DNA from: Conus ventricosus
Taxonomy: Eukaryota > Mollusca > Gastropoda > Neogastropoda > Conidae
NCBI GenBank assembly: GCA_018398815.1
Contig: CM031609.1
Coordinates: 27,045,696 to 27,109,695 of the forward strand
Direction of reading: 5' to 3'
Length of the DNA: 64,000 bases
The notes below the pieces were generated by a model. It saw nothing but the letters and a program-made list of their open reading frames with translations. It did not search any database and was not told where the DNA came from. Below are positions 27,001-40,968 of the stretch, in pieces; position 1 is the first letter of the stretch, and every line of letters begins with the position of its first letter. Position numbers and translations under genes: made by a program.

Positions 27001-30000
27001 CAGCTCTGAACATGTATGTTTTGTCGGTGTGAGCGCACATGCATTGGTGCATGCACAAATTTATCTTTGTGTGAACGTTGAGATTTCTTCAGGACTTTGA
27101 GCAAACTGTGGTCAGGGAGCAGCTCGTTGTTAACCCTTTTCAACTGGAACCGGTTTTTTCCAGTCCACACACTGTGGTCAGAGTCCTAACTGTTTGTCGG
27201 GTGCCTGAATGTGCTTTTCTTCAGACTGCAGACCAGTTTCATGTTTCACCACTACTGCAGAGGTCGGACATAGCATTGCATTAATTGATCTAGATTGATT
27301 CAGCACCTGAGCCGGGAATTCAAAACTCAATTGAGTCATCATGGTATACTTCCTCAGATACTTGCAGATTTTTTATCAAATGTCCACCTGAAAAGTCCAA
27401 ACATTACAATCTGGCCTTTTTCAGTTTTTGAAAAACCTTTTTATTCTCTGCCATTTTATATTTAATGACTGCGGCTTCCGCACGAACCTCTGAGTGAGCA
27501 GCCGATCAAGATTTCCCGCTCAGTAAAAGAGGATTTGAGGATGTCCATGTCCAATGGGTTACCCAAATTAAGTTTATTTCTGCATGAAAGTCATATTGAA
27601 AGGCTTTCATAAATTCGTCACTAGTTCAGTTTCAGAATAAATGAGCTATTTACTGTGATCTTGATGTGGGTAAACCAGCTGCTGTCACTGCATGAGAAAA
27701 CTTTGATGTCTGCCGTTTATATTCAATAGTTGGTTTTTGTTGTAAAAACTATCCTGTCAGACCCGTTTTTGTTCTGAATCCAGGCAACTACATCTGTTAA
27801 TGTTGCTGAATCATTGCTGGTTCCAGGTTGGAGATGACTAAAGTGTGTGACAAGAGCACAACTTGTGCATCTCATTTGAATAAGAGTACTTGTGGGTACA
27901 CATGAATAAATTTCCTGAATACTGTCAGAGTAATACACAGGCATGTTTCGCTAGGACTGTGTGGTAAGCTGTGCACAAGTATTTCCCTAAATGCAATGGT
28001 TAAAACCTTCTGCATAATGACTTGTTCATCACCATACACTGTTTGTTCACACTACTAGAGATAAAGTCTGCTTAACTGTGAAGCTTCTGAGAGCAGACAG
28101 ATTGTGACAGTTTCTTAACGGCTATTGCATTTTAAGCAGATGTCTGAATGGAATTCAAAAGGGTCCTCCTTGGGCATATGGATTGTTTCATGTACATTTC
28201 AGCCTTGAATCCAGCATTGCCAGTTTGGAGATCTGGTTTGTCCTTTTGCTCATGCATTCTGTTTTTAGTTTGTGTTGTGTGAGATGTACTGTTCTTGAGG
28301 CTGTAATTGCTTGGATAAGTCAAGAAGTAAAACTGTGTCTTCTAAGATTTTACACTGACTGGGAAAACTCTGTAACTGATCTGCTGATCTGTGCTTTTTG
28401 TGCAGCAAACTTTGATTCGCTGTGGTAACTCACTCTGCAGACTTTTGAAATGATCTTTTCAAGAGACTGCTTAATTTCAAAGGGTTGACTAACACCTGAA
28501 GCATATTTTTAAAGGGTACTTTGGATTCATGACGCAGAAAATGCATGTCGATATGGATCCAGTTGTCAGGATGTTCATTTCACTATCCGGTGTGTTTTTC
28601 GGTGGCAGAACCAGACGGAAGGTTCCTTCCTTGGATATATAATGTGCAGACTGAGGGCAGGAAATGCCAGGTGCTGCCTTGATTAACAGTGCTGCATGAT
28701 GATGATGTGCAGGGCCTGCCGCCAGCCTGGCGCTGTGGATGTCTGGTCCAGGAGGATCCTGGGTCTGCAGGTTAGTCAGTGATGACGTACAGGGTCTGTT
28801 GTCTGTGCTGTCCTGTGTCTTACTCCTCAGTCTGCAGGTAAATGATGGATAGTCTGTACAGGGTATGTTGTCTGTGCTATCCTGTGTCTTACTCCTCAGT
28901 CTGCAGGTAAATGATGGATAGTCTGTACAAGGTTGTGTCTGTATAGTCATCAGGGTTTGTATGGTCATTAAGAGTTTGGAAAATTTTTTAAGAGATTTAG
29001 TTACCCTTTTAAGATCTTAAAATTTGGCACACAAAAAAAAAGAGAGTTGGATTGGTGAAAGTTTATTAATTTGATTTTGTCCCTTCAGAGAAATATGATA
29101 TTTTGTTGGATGGTTGTAGTTTCCAGCGTGGGTCCAAAGTCTTGCTCACTACTGGAGGTCTGCTTTTTTTCTGTTTGACTCGCAAAAGGTCATCAGGTGT
29201 TATGGATTTTAAGTTTGTAAATTCACCAGCCACTGTGCTGAAGTAGTTTGCATCACAGACACGTGGCTGGGAGATCATGATTCAATATCCATCACAGCCA
29301 TTTATTTGTTGGATATTTTTTGCCCCGACTTCCTTCTACTCAGCGTTGAGTTTGCTGTGGCTCAATTTTGAAGACCTGGACCTCACAGCTGACTTTCATC
29401 TTCTTGATGGATGCCTCTCTGAGAGTGTTGCTCAAATTTCCTGACCAGTACTGCAGGTGTCTGAAGTTCAGATCTGATTGATGCGGAGATATATTATGAA
29501 AGTAAGCATAGGGTACAGCCCTGGACCAGAATGGAAATCCATAACATTAATTCAATCATCCACATCCTTATTGATCATCTTAAAAAAAAAGATGTCTCAG
29601 ATTCTAGGGCACTTCATGTCCTGTTCTCATGGCGGCCTCAGTTTCCATGCCTTCTTCATGTTTCTGCCGTTGGTTTGGATCTGTCAGTATTGGCAAATTC
29701 ATGGGAACTGTCGTTGGATGGATGTGGTGGCACCCTCTGGAGGGAGAGCTCACTCATAACAATTTCTTGTATGTGTTGGATCAAATCGAACACCACTGAA
29801 CTCCACTGAAATGACTTGGCAGCAGTTCAAGGTCTCCTCTGGTGGGTTGCCACATGTCCACTTGACACCGACTGCTCCCTGTGGGGTGCCAAGGCAGTTA
29901 GAGGACAGGACATGCGGTCACTGTGGATTGGGGAGAAAGGAGGGGGGGCTGAGTGAGTGGTATGGGTGTAGTGCCACTAGTGAGTGGTATGGGTGTAGTG

Positions 30001-33000
30001 CCACTAGTGAGTGGTATGGGTGTAGTGCCACTAGTGAGTGGTATGGGTGTAGTGCCACTAGTGAGTGGTATGGGTGTAGTGCCACTAGTGAGTGGTATGG
30101 GTGTAGTGCCACTAGTGAGTGGTATGGGTGTAGTGCCACTAGTGAGTGGTATGGTGTAGTGCCACTAGTGAGTGGTATGGGTGTAGTGCCACTAGTGAGT
30201 GGTATGGGTGTAGTGCCACTAGTGAGTGGTATGGGTGTAGTGCCACTGAAAATGCACAGAAAATGAGGCAAAAAAGAAAGATTTGGAAATCTAGTCAGAC
30301 TCGGCAGCAGTGCAGTGTCTTCTCCGGTGGGTTGCCTCTTGACGACGACATTGACTGCTCCCTGTGGATTGTCGGTGCCGGGGCTGCGGCGGGGCTGACC
30401 GGGCTGTGGCTGTGGACGGGGTGTCGGAATGAGCGGCGTGTGTGCACTGCCTCTGAGGTGGCGCAGAGGTTGGGACAGCAAAAAAAAAAAAAAAAAAAAA
30501 TTCTCCATCCCTCACACATTATGAAACCCAAAGCTTGGATTTATGCCAAAGACATTTGCCAAGAAGAATGGAACCTGCTGACCGATAACAAACTGTTTCA
30601 AATCCGATCAGACCTGAAAGAGATTTTACCATGTGCCATGAGTGTCCATCAAGAAGAAACAGTCTTGTGCCATTTGCACATGGGCTACTTCTTTTGCACC
30701 CTTTCTAATCTTTCGAAGGTGAAGAAGCTCCATGATGCATTCCATGATGTACCACTCACTTTAAAACATGTTCGTACAATAACAAAGTGTTGGGACTTAC
30801 ATCATGCAGAAACACCTTACAGCAGACTTGATGTCCCATTGTGCGTGCGCATGCTTAGAGAGAAGGAACACCCCACCTCCACCTCTCCACCAGTAGACTT
30901 TCCTTTAGTGCATGGTAACTGCCCGGAGAGGGTTTTGAGTGGCTGGCTGGGTTTCATTTCGAAGGAAATTAAAGCAAAGACTTCATCCACTACATCTTTC
31001 TGCCTCTTGTTAGGGCATGCTGTTAAGAACTTGAAGGTGAATGCTGTACTCATTGCATCTGTTTCTGTGAGTGTTGCGGGTGTAAAGTAAGTTGGTTTGT
31101 GTGTGCAGCTGGTTCTGGTTACTGTGGCAACAGTCATTGTCAAGAAAACCTCAGACAACATTGCAGACAAGTCAGGAGCTCCTGTATTGGCGCAGTTCTT
31201 CAGCTGGCTTATTTTATGTGAGGCTTTTTTTTTTTCATAGTCATTTTTCTATTTTTTTAGTGTATGGTATTAGTCAGCTACCTTTTTTTTTATAACAATG
31301 AAGCAGTCACTTCATAAATAGTGTTTTTAGAATGCCAAGGAACTTTAGAAGCTCATTTACTGTTCAAACAACAACAAAAAATTGACAAACAAGTGTAGCA
31401 AGTCAAAATCATGCAAAATTTTGTATTAACCCTTATCAATTGGGAAACGTGCCGGCGTTTATTCTCCCATATCATTTGCGAAACTCGGTTACATAATGGT
31501 TGCCTTAGTCAAGTTGTGTACTTCTTTCTTTCTTTCTGCGTACGCAGGCTGATACTCCTGCGGACACTCCCTGTATAGCCAGGCAGTGGAGTTTTGTGTG
31601 TATGACCCTTTTTTATCCCGCCATTAAGGCAGCCATACTCCATCTTCGGGGAAGGTGCATGCTATGTGTAACGTGTCATCCATACCAACGGCCAAACTGG
31701 CCTTCTCTTCCGAAAGTTGGTGATGGGATTTTACGTGTGTGCAAGATGTTATGCGTGCGTTCACACACGGAACCTCGGTTTATAGTCTCATTCGAAGGAC
31801 TGTATGGGGAATGGAGTCAGAACCAATGTTAACTCCGAGGGAAAAATCCCCCTATACCGAAATTCGAACCCGCAACCCCAGGATCACGAGTCCGGCGCTC
31901 TACCAACTGAGCTATCCGCGCCCCCCCAAGTTGTGTACAAATCACAGGGTTTATAAATTACATCACGGGAACCACTTACAATTCAACAGCATTTTGACAG
32001 GAAATGACCCTGCATTTTGAGCGAGAATTAATTTGCTTGGGCGATTTTTAGGACTGTGGTATTTCAAAGTTTATGTTTTGTGAATGACAACGAGTCTTGT
32101 ATGTGGCAGGTGTGTCACCATGGTTACCACTGCTAACAGGTGTCGGTATACACCTGCGTCTGCTTAGTCTGTGCCTGGCCTTCCTGGCCCCCTACCTCCT
32201 GATGAGTATTACGTATCCTTGCTCTCCACTGTGTTTATGTATTTACAGACGTGGATTAGCTCCCCTCACTCCCGTTTTTCGTTTTAGGGGATCCTGATGG
32301 TAAAGTGTAAATTCGTGCCAAGTAGTATTAATGCACTTGTTTTAATAGAAAAGGGTGAGGAAAATCGATTTATGCAGCCATTTTGTGAGAGTAGTTTTTG
32401 AAGAGATGTCAGGAACCGACAGACCTTCAGAAAGTATGAACTGCGCATAGGGTTGATACTGTTCTGAGGACTTTACTGTTTAGAAAAGGTTAATGGCAGT
32501 CTGTAATTGAGAAAGATTTCCTCTTTGACCAGTGTTTGTGTATGTGTGTCAGGTTACATGATTCGCCTTATACTGTAAACGTTCTTGTTGTGGTTGATAT
32601 TAATCAGAAGGGACGTTTGCCTGTTGCTGATGTTTTAAAATCTTTGTTTTAAAATGTTGGTGTTTTATAGGAAGAGGGTCTCCATGGAAGGTAAATCTAC
32701 TTTATGTAAAGGTAAGCATGTTTCAGAAAGGCACGTGTTTGAACAAAGGGAGCCTTTGTCAGGAAATGAATAGAGTGAAAACAGATGTTTCCGAAAACAA
32801 ATGTCTTAAAAAAGAAGTGCAGAGCTGACAGTCATGAGTTTGAACCATCCACGGGGTTTGATTTCTTCAGCATGAGGACCCTCTCTGTCCATCCAGTGGT
32901 AAATCAACACATGATTCTGTTCAGGGATTGTTAAAAGTGACCAAAGGCGAGGGAAGGACTCTGCCTTCCATCATACAGTGTTCTGTGCACAGTGAACCCC

Positions 33001-36000
33001 TGACAGTTCGCTGCCCCTACAGCCAGTAGACTTGAACCTTTTTTTTTTTTCAACCTTCATAGAAAGGTCAGTGTATTAAAGGTAATATGTAGATTAAAAA
33101 ACATGAAGAAGAAGAAGAAACATATGAAGAGAGGGAATCTTTATTCAGAAAAATCTTAAACAAATGTTAGCGAACAGCCAAGAGAAACATGGACAAATGA
33201 GTCACAGGACAAAACATGACGCGTTTTGACCTCTTATGTCTTCATGACACAAACAAATAATACAACGAAAATGAATGAATTTGGTACTCAGCTTCGATCT
33301 CTTCACTCTTCAGTTCGTTCATTTTCGTTGTATTATTTGTTTGTGTCTTGCCTGAAGAAGACCTAAGAGGTCGAAACGCGTCATGTTTTGTCTTGTGACT
33401 CGTTTGTCCACGTTTCTCTTGGCGGTTCGCTAACATTTGTTTAGGATTTGTTTGGATTTCTGCCTGCAGTCGTCTCACTTTGCAACTAGACCTTTATTCA
33501 GAAGCAAAACTAGTAGACAAAGATTAAAATGTTTTAGGAAAATGAACTTTTGGAGAAATAGCATCCTTATTAGGAGTCAGTTTGGTACAGTCAAAGACAG
33601 AATGTTTCTTGAAAATCAGATTTTGAAAGAGAGAATTCTTTCTTTCTTTCTGCGTACGCAGGCCGATACTCCTGCGGACACTGCCTGTATAGACAGGCAG
33701 TGGAGTTTTGTGTGTATGGCCGTTTTTTATCCTGCCATTAAGGCAGCCATACTCCATCTTCGGGGAAGGTGCATGCTATGTGTAACGTGTCATCCATACC
33801 AACGGCCAAACTGGCCTTCTCTTCCGAAAGTTGGTGATAGGATTTTACGTGTGTGCAAGATGTTGTGCGTGCGTTCACACACAGAACCTCGGTTTATAGT
33901 CTCATTCGAAGGACTGTATGGGGAATGGAGTCAGAACCAATGTTAACTCCGAGGGAAAAATCCCCCTGTACCGAAATTCGAACCCGCAACCCCAGGATCA
34001 CGAGTCCGGCGCTCTACCAACTGAGCTATTCCGGCCCCTGAAAGAGAGAATAAATTCTGTATTGAGAGGGAAATGTTGTACAGACACAGAATAATATATC
34101 AGAGAAACAGGTCCCTAAAGGAGAAGTTTATTTGGAGATACATTGGTATGGAGAGAGAAAAATATCTGAAAATTTAAAAGTTTGTAAAGAGAATAATGTT
34201 GTTAGGAGGTAAATAGTGTATGGGCAGAGACAAAAATATTTTGTTTAAAAAGAACAGCAACACAACAACAACAACAAACATGCAGGCTCTGATGGGATGA
34301 AGTCTTGATTTGGCAGCAAATCTGGTTTAGACTTGGACAATAGACTCAGAACTGTGGGATCCTATATAAGGGTGAGCAGTTTTTGTAGTAAGTCCATGGC
34401 AGCAGGCGAAGGAATTGCAACAGCAGTTCCTTTCCTATGTCAGTTTATGACAAGACTGGGTAATTTCTCTCTCTCTCTCTTTTTGTTAATTGGATTATGC
34501 CACAGATGAATACAGAAGTCCATTCCTCCTCTTCTGAAAAGAGTTAATAGAACTGACTGAATAATGTAGCCCAGTATACTGATTATTCAAACATGAAGAG
34601 ATGGGTATGAAAAACAAAAATGAAGGTTATACAATGTAGAGTCCAATTCAGCTTCTCTCTGTTTAAAATCCAGTTCATTTTCAATATGAACAAGACAGAT
34701 GTCTTAAATGGCTACATGTCAGAGAAGAAATCTTTCCAACAGCCATCAGTTTCGTTCAGAGCGTCCAAAATGAAATGTTGCCTGAGTGGTAGGGGGACCC
34801 CTTTGGCCTTCTCATCCTCCATACAGGACTGCGCTGATGCTACAGTTGAAGACTATGTTTGATACATACATGCGTGTAATACCATACGAATACAGTGAGC
34901 ACCTTTTGTTGTTGTATTGGTTTTTTTTTTCCCCCCTGGTTTTTATTTTTTTAATTTGATTATTGGTGATGGTGTTGTTGACTTGGGGCGTCATTTCCTT
35001 GACCCTGTGTCAGCTACGAAGGGCTGTTTGTTCTGTGTCTGATGTGTCTGCTGTACTGCTGGCTGCAGATGGAGACTCACCTGGTTGCCATGGATACCAG
35101 ACAGGTGAGGGGGACGATCACCGTTAGAAAGACCCATTATACATGTGTGCACATAGGCACTGACAGATACGCTGCAAGACATGTACATCAATGTTTCTTT
35201 TCTTCTTCTTTTTTTTTTAATGTTATGCGGAAGGGTTGTTTTAAAATGATTGTGTAGAAACTGTATTTTTCCATGTGTCTCATGGATCTGTCATCACTTC
35301 ACCGTTCTGTTGACTTCCAAGCAGAATGAATGCCTCTGTCATCCTGCCCTCCCTCCCTGTGTTTTTCAGGTGGGGACAGGTGGGTTTTACTGTTAACGTT
35401 ATGTACTGTGGTGTGAAACTCACATCTGTGAGTGTGTGTCAACAGAGCAGTGTGGTGTTGAGTTTCCAGCCCAGCGTGATGTCTCTGGACAAAAAAGAGA
35501 TAGCGACGTCCAGCAGGCACCTGCACGTTGCTGATCTACGCAGAGCATTCTTCTTTGTATCCTTGCTGCTCTCATTTTTACATAGAACATACTGAGGAGA
35601 GGTCATGGTGGGGGTTCATTCGGAGTAAATCATTTCACCGTCTGCCAAGTCTGTGGTAGTGATCTCCCTTTGCCAAGTGTGGTAGTGATCTCCCTTTGCC
35701 AAGTGTGGTAGTCAGGTGGTTAGACTGTTTTTTTTCCCCCTTGAATCTGAGGGGACGGGTTCGAGCCCTTTCGAGGTCTGGTGGATGAAGCGTGCTGGTG
35801 TGTGAAAATTATGTGTAAATGTGTATATGTGCTTTTTCACAAAAAACATGTCTGTCTTGTGTTGATATCAACATGATCACTTGAAAGTATGAAGAGGTAG
35901 CGGTTCAAGTGAAGCACATTCGTTCCATTGGCTGGTTTTTGTAAGCTTTCTTTGGTTAATCAGCTTCAACTAATATCTAGTGTGCTGTTATTTTGTGTCA

Positions 36001-39000
36001 TGCAAGAAACATGATTCGTCATGAAGATTTTACAGAGTATAAACAATGTTCAAATGGAAGACTGATGGAAGATGAATTGATAAAGAACTATAGTGAAACT
36101 GAAACTGTGCTGGCCGTATGTTTGTTGGATTACAGTAAAACTGAAACTGAGGAATACAGACTTTGGAAGAAGTTACTTCTCTTTACTTGGTTCATTTGAC
36201 AAACTCAAGAGGAAATGCTTTACAATCTTTGTGCGTGTGATGCAAAGATATGACCATGTTCATGTTGTTCTTGACCCTGACCAGATTTTCCTGGTACTGA
36301 CAGCTTTCTTTGGGACTGGCAACATTGCCAGTATCAACAGGTGAGAGAGCCTGGATGAAAGGTATTGTAATGTCTGTATCATTCACACTGTGAACAAACA
36401 TTGCCAGCCTGGATGAAAGGTGCTGTAACATCTGTATAATTCACACTCTGAACAAACATTGCCAGTTTCAACAGGTGAGAGAGCCTGGATGAAAGGTACT
36501 GTAATATCTGTATCATTCACACTGTGAACAAACATTGCCAGCCTGGATGAAAGGTGCTGTAACATCTGTATAATTCACACTCTGAACAAACATTGACAGT
36601 TTCAACAGGTGAGGGAGCCTGGATGAAAGGTACTGTAACATCTGTATCATTCACACTCTGAACAAACATTGCCAGCCTGGATGAAAGGTCCTGTAACATC
36701 TGTATCATTCACACTGTGAACAAACATTGCCAGCCTGGATGAAAGGTCCTGTAACATCTGTATCATTCACACTCTGAACAAACATTGCCAGCCTGGATGA
36801 AAGGTACTGTAATATCTGTATCATTCACACTGTGAACAAACATTGCCAGTTTCAACAGGTGAGAGAGCCTGGATGAAAGGTACTGTAACATCTGTATCAT
36901 TCACACTGTGAACAAACATTGCCAGCCTGGATGAAAGGTCCTGTAACATCTGTATCATTCACACTGTGAACAAACATTGCCAGCCTGGATGAAAGGTACT
37001 GTAACATCTGTATCATTCACACTGTGAACAAACATTGCCAGCCTGGATGAAAGGCCCTGTAACATCTGTATCATTCACACTCTGAACAAACATTGCCAGT
37101 TTCAACAGGTGAGAGAGCCTGGATGAAAGGTCCTGTAACATCTGTATCATTCACACTGTGAACAAACATTGCCAGCCTGGATGAAAGGTACTGTAACATC
37201 TGTATCATTCACGCTGTGAACAAACATTGCCAGCCTGGATGAAAGGCCCTGTAACATCTGTATCATTCACACTGTGAACAAACATTGCCAGTTTCAACAG
37301 GTGAGAGAGCCTGGATGAAAGGTACTGTAACATCTGTATCATTCACACTGTGAACAAACATTGCCAGCCTGGATGAAAGGTCCTGTAACATCTGTATCAT
37401 TCACACTGTGAACAAACATTGCCAGCCTGGATGAAAGGTACTGTAACATCTGTATCATTCACACTGTGAACAAACATTGCCAGCCTGGATGAAAGGCCCT
37501 GTAACATCTGTATCATTCACACTCTGAACAAACATTGCCAGTTTCAACAAGTGAGAGAGCCTGGATGAAAGGTCCTGTAACATCTGTATCATTCACACTG
37601 TAACAAACATTGCCAGCCTGGATGAAAGGTCCTGTAACATCTGTATCATTCACACTGAACAAACATTGCCAGCCTGGATGAAAGGCCCTGTAACATCTGT
37701 ATCATTCACACTGTGAACAAACATTGCCAGCCTGGATGAAAGGTCCTGTAACATCTGTATCATTCACACTGAACAAACATTGCCAGCCTGGATGAAAGGT
37801 CCTGTAACATCTGTATCATTCACACTCTGAACAAACATTGCCAGTTTCAACAGGTGAGAGAGCCTGGATGAAAGGTCCTGTAACATCTGTATCATTCACA
37901 CTGTGAACAAACATTGCCAGCCTGGATGAAAGGTCCTGTAACATCTGTATCATTCACACTCTGAACAAACATTGCCAGTTTCAACAGGTGAGAGAGCCTG
38001 GATGAAAGGTACTGTAACATCTGTATCATTCACACTCTGAACAAACATTGCCAGTTTCAACAGCTGAGAGAGCCTGGATGAAAGGTCATGTAACATCTGT
38101 ATCATTCACACTGAACAAACATTGCCAGCTGGATGAAAGGTGCTGTAACATCTGTATCATTCACACTGAACAAACATTGCCAGCTGGATGAAAGGTGCTG
38201 TAACATCTGTATCATTCACACTGAACAAACATTGCCAGCTGGATGAAAGGTGCTGTAACATCTGTATCATTCACACTGAACAAACATTGCCAGCTGGATG
38301 AAAGGTGCTGTAACATCTGTATCATTCACACTGAACAAACATTGCCAGCTGGATGAAAGGTGCTGTAACATCTGTATCATTCACACTGAACAAACATTGC
38401 CAGCTGGATGAAAGGTGCTGTAACATCTGTATCATTCACACTGAACAAACACTGCCAGTTGGATGAAAGGTACTGTAACATCTGTATCATTCACACTGAA
38501 CAAACATTGCCAGCTGGATGAAAGGTGCTGTAACATCTGTATCATTCACACTGTGAACAAACACTGCCAGTTGGATGAAAGGTGCTGTAACATCTGTATC
38601 ATTCACACTGAACAAACATTGCCAGCTGGATGAAAGGTGCTGTAACATCTGTATCATTCACACTGAACAAACACTGCCAGTTGGATGAAAGGTGCTGTAA
38701 CATCTGTATCATTCACACTGAACAAACATTGCCAGCTGGATGAAAGGTGCTGTAACATCTGTATCATTCACACTGTGAACAAACACTGCCAGTTGGATGA
38801 AAGGTGCTGTAACATCTGTATCATTCACACTGAACAAACATTGCCAGCTGGATGAAAGGTGCTGTAACATCTGTATCATTCGCACTGTGAACAAACACTG
38901 CCAGTTGGATGAAAGGTGCTGTAACATCTGTATCATTCAGACTCTGAACAAACATTGCCAGTTGGATGAAAGGTGCTGTAACATCTGTATCATTCACACT

Positions 39001-40934
39001 CTGAACAAACATTGCCAGTTTCAACAGGTGAGAGAGCCTGGATGAAAGGTTCTGTAACATCTGTATCATTCACACTCTGAACAAACATTGCCAGCTGGAT
39101 GAAAGGTACTGTAACATCTGTATCATTCACACTGTGAACAAACATTGCCAGTTGGATGAAAGGTACTGTAACATCTGTATCATTCACACTGTGAACAAAC
39201 ATTGCCAGTTGGACTGTTGAACATGACCTGCGTCATCATTCTTGTGTTTTGTAACCAGTCTTACATTACTTGTATATCCAGTCTTACATTACTTGTATAT
39301 CCAGTCTTACATTACTTGTATATCCAGTCTTACATTACTTGTATATCCAGTCTTACATTACTTGTATATCCAGTCTTATGAATTATTGATCTTTGAAAAA
39401 GTTGTAAAAAAAGAAAAAGAAGAGAAAAGGTACAGGTACCACATTTATATAGATATTTGAATGATTGCACACAATTATACACTGTCGTGCTTGTGCATGC
39501 ATGCGCAGGCACGTGCATGCACATAAACACATGCGCGCGTGCATACACACACACATGCAAACACACATACATACACGCACACACACACACACAGGCACGC
39601 ACACACACACATGCACACGCAGGCACGCACACACACACACTCATACACACACATACACACACACACATATACATACACACACACACCACACATGCACACG
39701 CAGGCACGCACACACACTCACTCATGCAAACACACACACACACACACACTCCACTCACACATACACACACACACTCACACATTAAGGCATTCTGATGGTG
39801 ATGTTGCAGTTTTGACCCGGCCTCGGTGTACTGTTTCCTGACAGTCTTCAACCCCTTGTGATGGGGCCCTCATGATGCTGAAGGTGAGAGTGCACTATCT
39901 GTAAAAGTCCATGGGGAAAAAAGTGTCCGTAGTTTGGGCTCAACACTGGCTTAAACAGAACTTTGTTTGAAATAATAGCATAAGCTTATTCCACCAAAAG
40001 AACAACAAAAATCTTAAAGCTTATGTCGTGCTCAGGGCTCAGCACTGTCTGTTCGTCTGTACCGTGTGACCAAGCTTCGTGTGTTCACAGTGTGGGTCGG
40101 CAGGAGAGGTTGTCACTTGTTGAATCTCATGTAGTATGACTCACCAGATGACAGATTTTTTTTTTTCAGTCTTTCCAGCTGTTTGAAAGAAAGGACGGAG
40201 GAGGAAAAAAAGGGGGAGAGAGGGAGTGAGATGGTGTATACTGCAACAGTGTTTTGGGTTTTCTTTTCCTTTTTTTTTTTTTTTTTTTTTTTTTTCCTTT
40301 TTTTTTTTTTTTCTTTTTTGCTGTCTTTTTCCTCTTTTAAGGAACCAATCTTTAAAACAAAAATCCAGAATGACGAAAAGTATAGAATTGTATAGGGCGC
40401 ACTAACTTACCTAAACATTTCTGAATACTCGAAGGCATTATGATGGAAAATAGCATGAACTGATTTCAGAACCAAGTGTGTTGTCAGTTATACCAGTGAA
40501 AGGAAGCAACAGCCCCTCAGATTTGGGACACAGCAGTTGTACTACCATTTGTACTTATGAAAGGAAGCAGGTTTGGGGAGGTAACTGAATTTGGAAGTGG
40601 CGAGTTATAACTCTTCCCCTTCTGTTTTTCTTTTCCTTTTTCTTTTTTTTTCTTAAAATTTCAAAGTGGAGTGACTGAAGGGCGGCGAACGAAGCAAGAT
40701 CAGGAATAGAGTTTTAGAACTTACCGCCAATGACATTGACAAACAAAGCACAAGACAAGACACGATGCATTTCAACACTTGGGTCTTCATCAGGCGAAAA
40801 AATAAATCACATTTAACATGTGGGACAGTACAAACTACGAAAAACAAAAAAAAGGGGGAATGAAAAATGACTTATCCGTAATTCTCCATGAAGGCGGAAA
40901 TGACATGAGGCCAGGGGGATTATGGGAGGAAACA

Positions 40935-40968
<34 letters not shown>

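Noticed and set aside
27078..27284. Segment [13 protein letters not shown] as the missing PIGN exon in intron 13
   Set aside because: It looks similar to the family loop but its phase does not join exons 13 and 15, whereas 28713-28770 joins both in phase.
29918..30508. 196-codon minus-strand frame
   Set aside because: Translation of the 25-bp minisatellite plus module 2; no independent support.
30146..31090. 314-codon open frame as a host gene
   Set aside because: It is a chance fusion of the 25-bp minisatellite, module 2, an A run (lysines) and a LINE ORF2 fragment.
31431..31480. TTAA transposon end
   Set aside because: Only one end-like word; no inverted partner found within reach.
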